This document shows, one piece after another, positions 6,629-6,886 of a stretch of DNA of 6,886 bases. The notes under the pieces were generated by a model. It worked only from the letters and a program-made list of their open reading frames with translations, searched no databases and had not been told where the DNA came from. This DNA comes from CALEUX01 sp964521525 (GTDB lineage: Bacteria; Bacteroidota; Bacteroidia; Bacteroidales; Marinilabiliaceae). The position numbers and the translations under genes were made by a program. Numbering within the stretch: position 1 is the first letter of the stretch; every line of letters starts with the position of its first letter. The stretch is taken from contig CAZFTD010000174.1 in the NCBI GenBank assembly GCA_964521525.1, forward strand, positions 1-6,886. The letters run 5' to 3'.

Positions 6629-6886
6629 TTATCTGGCTTTAGGCATATAATATAAAACAACTCTGTTTTCGGGCTTGAAATACTCGCGGGCAACCCTCTG
6701 AATATCTTCCCTGGTAACGGCCATGTATTGTTCCAGTTCTCTGTTTATAAGTGAGGCGTCGCCAAAATAGGTATAATAAGTAGCCAAATTTGAGGCGCGT
6801 TCGGCAATGCGTTGATTGCCACCAACAATATTGTTTTCAAATTTATTTTTTAACTTCTGAAATTCCTGTTCGGGAATCAGCTAGTT
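6629..6886 (-). CDS. C-terminal fragment of M16 peptidase, probable catalytic subunit
   Basis: The minus-strand frame gives 83 residues (6880 down to 6632) followed by TAA at 6631-6629. It reads as the C-terminal end of an M16 domain: FENNIV, then IAERASNLATYYTYFGDA, VTREDIQRVAREYFKPEN and the final RVVLYYMPKAR. The same region of the neighbouring subunit reads VTAKDVKEMANKYLKPDN, which shows they are paralogous. Since that neighbour lacks zinc ligands, this gene is expected to carry HxxEH, but that part lies outside the window. It is the upstream member of a probable two-gene operon. In the same frame a TAG lies at 6883-6881, so the fragment cannot be joined to an N-terminus as written. Either the last bases are a contig-end error or the gene is broken. 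Confidence 0.8.

Noticed and set aside
1..6886. CRISPR array, tRNA/rRNA, insertion sequence or prophage
   Set aside because: No spaced direct repeats, cloverleaf structures, transposase frames or terminal inverted repeats were seen.

Overview
The window looks like chromosomal DNA of a Bacteroidota bacterium, probably a marine or anaerobic Bacteroidales/Marinilabiliales-type organism. The evidence is AT-rich intergenic DNA, weak or absent Shine-Dalgarno sequences, a secreted YceI-like protein, and an M16 peptidase pair whose inactive subunit carries a C-terminal LolA-like domain, an arrangement I associate with this phylum. This placement is an inference from gene content, not a database result. 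The window is a piece of a draft scaffold, because a 100-base run of N sits at 5115-5214.

Layout. Positions 1-3620 are one uninterrupted minus-strand reading frame (1206 codons) that leaves the window on the left, so the C-terminus is missing. It encodes a very large protein of no named family. Positions 3621-3948 are a divergent intergenic region with two adjacent hairpins just upstream of the large gene. Positions 3949-4536 (+) encode an exported YceI-like lipocalin-fold protein. Positions 4586-4617 form a strong bidirectional terminator between convergent genes. Positions 4620-6536 (-) encode an exported M16B-type protein that has lost the zinc-binding HxxEH motif, with the assembly gap inside it. 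Positions 6629-6886 (-) are the last 83 residues of a second M16 protein, which should be the catalytic partner. Its frame is closed by a TAG three to six bases from the window end.

How the genes fit together. The two M16 genes probably form one operon transcribed leftwards and encode a heterodimeric periplasmic or envelope peptidase, with one zinc-bearing subunit (mostly outside the window) and one R/Y-type subunit. The YceI-like gene is a separate transcription unit that converges on this operon. The large gene is divergent from the YceI-like gene. Nothing in the window links it to either neighbour, and its real partners probably lie beyond the left edge.

The most interesting item is the large protein. 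Its C-terminal half carries striking conserved-looking blocks (LWHSRMG, MGRD...LFPFGH...TSER, SGGL.TPN...SGLS). I believe these recur in large uncharacterised proteins of distant phyla such as actinobacteria, but I could not check this.
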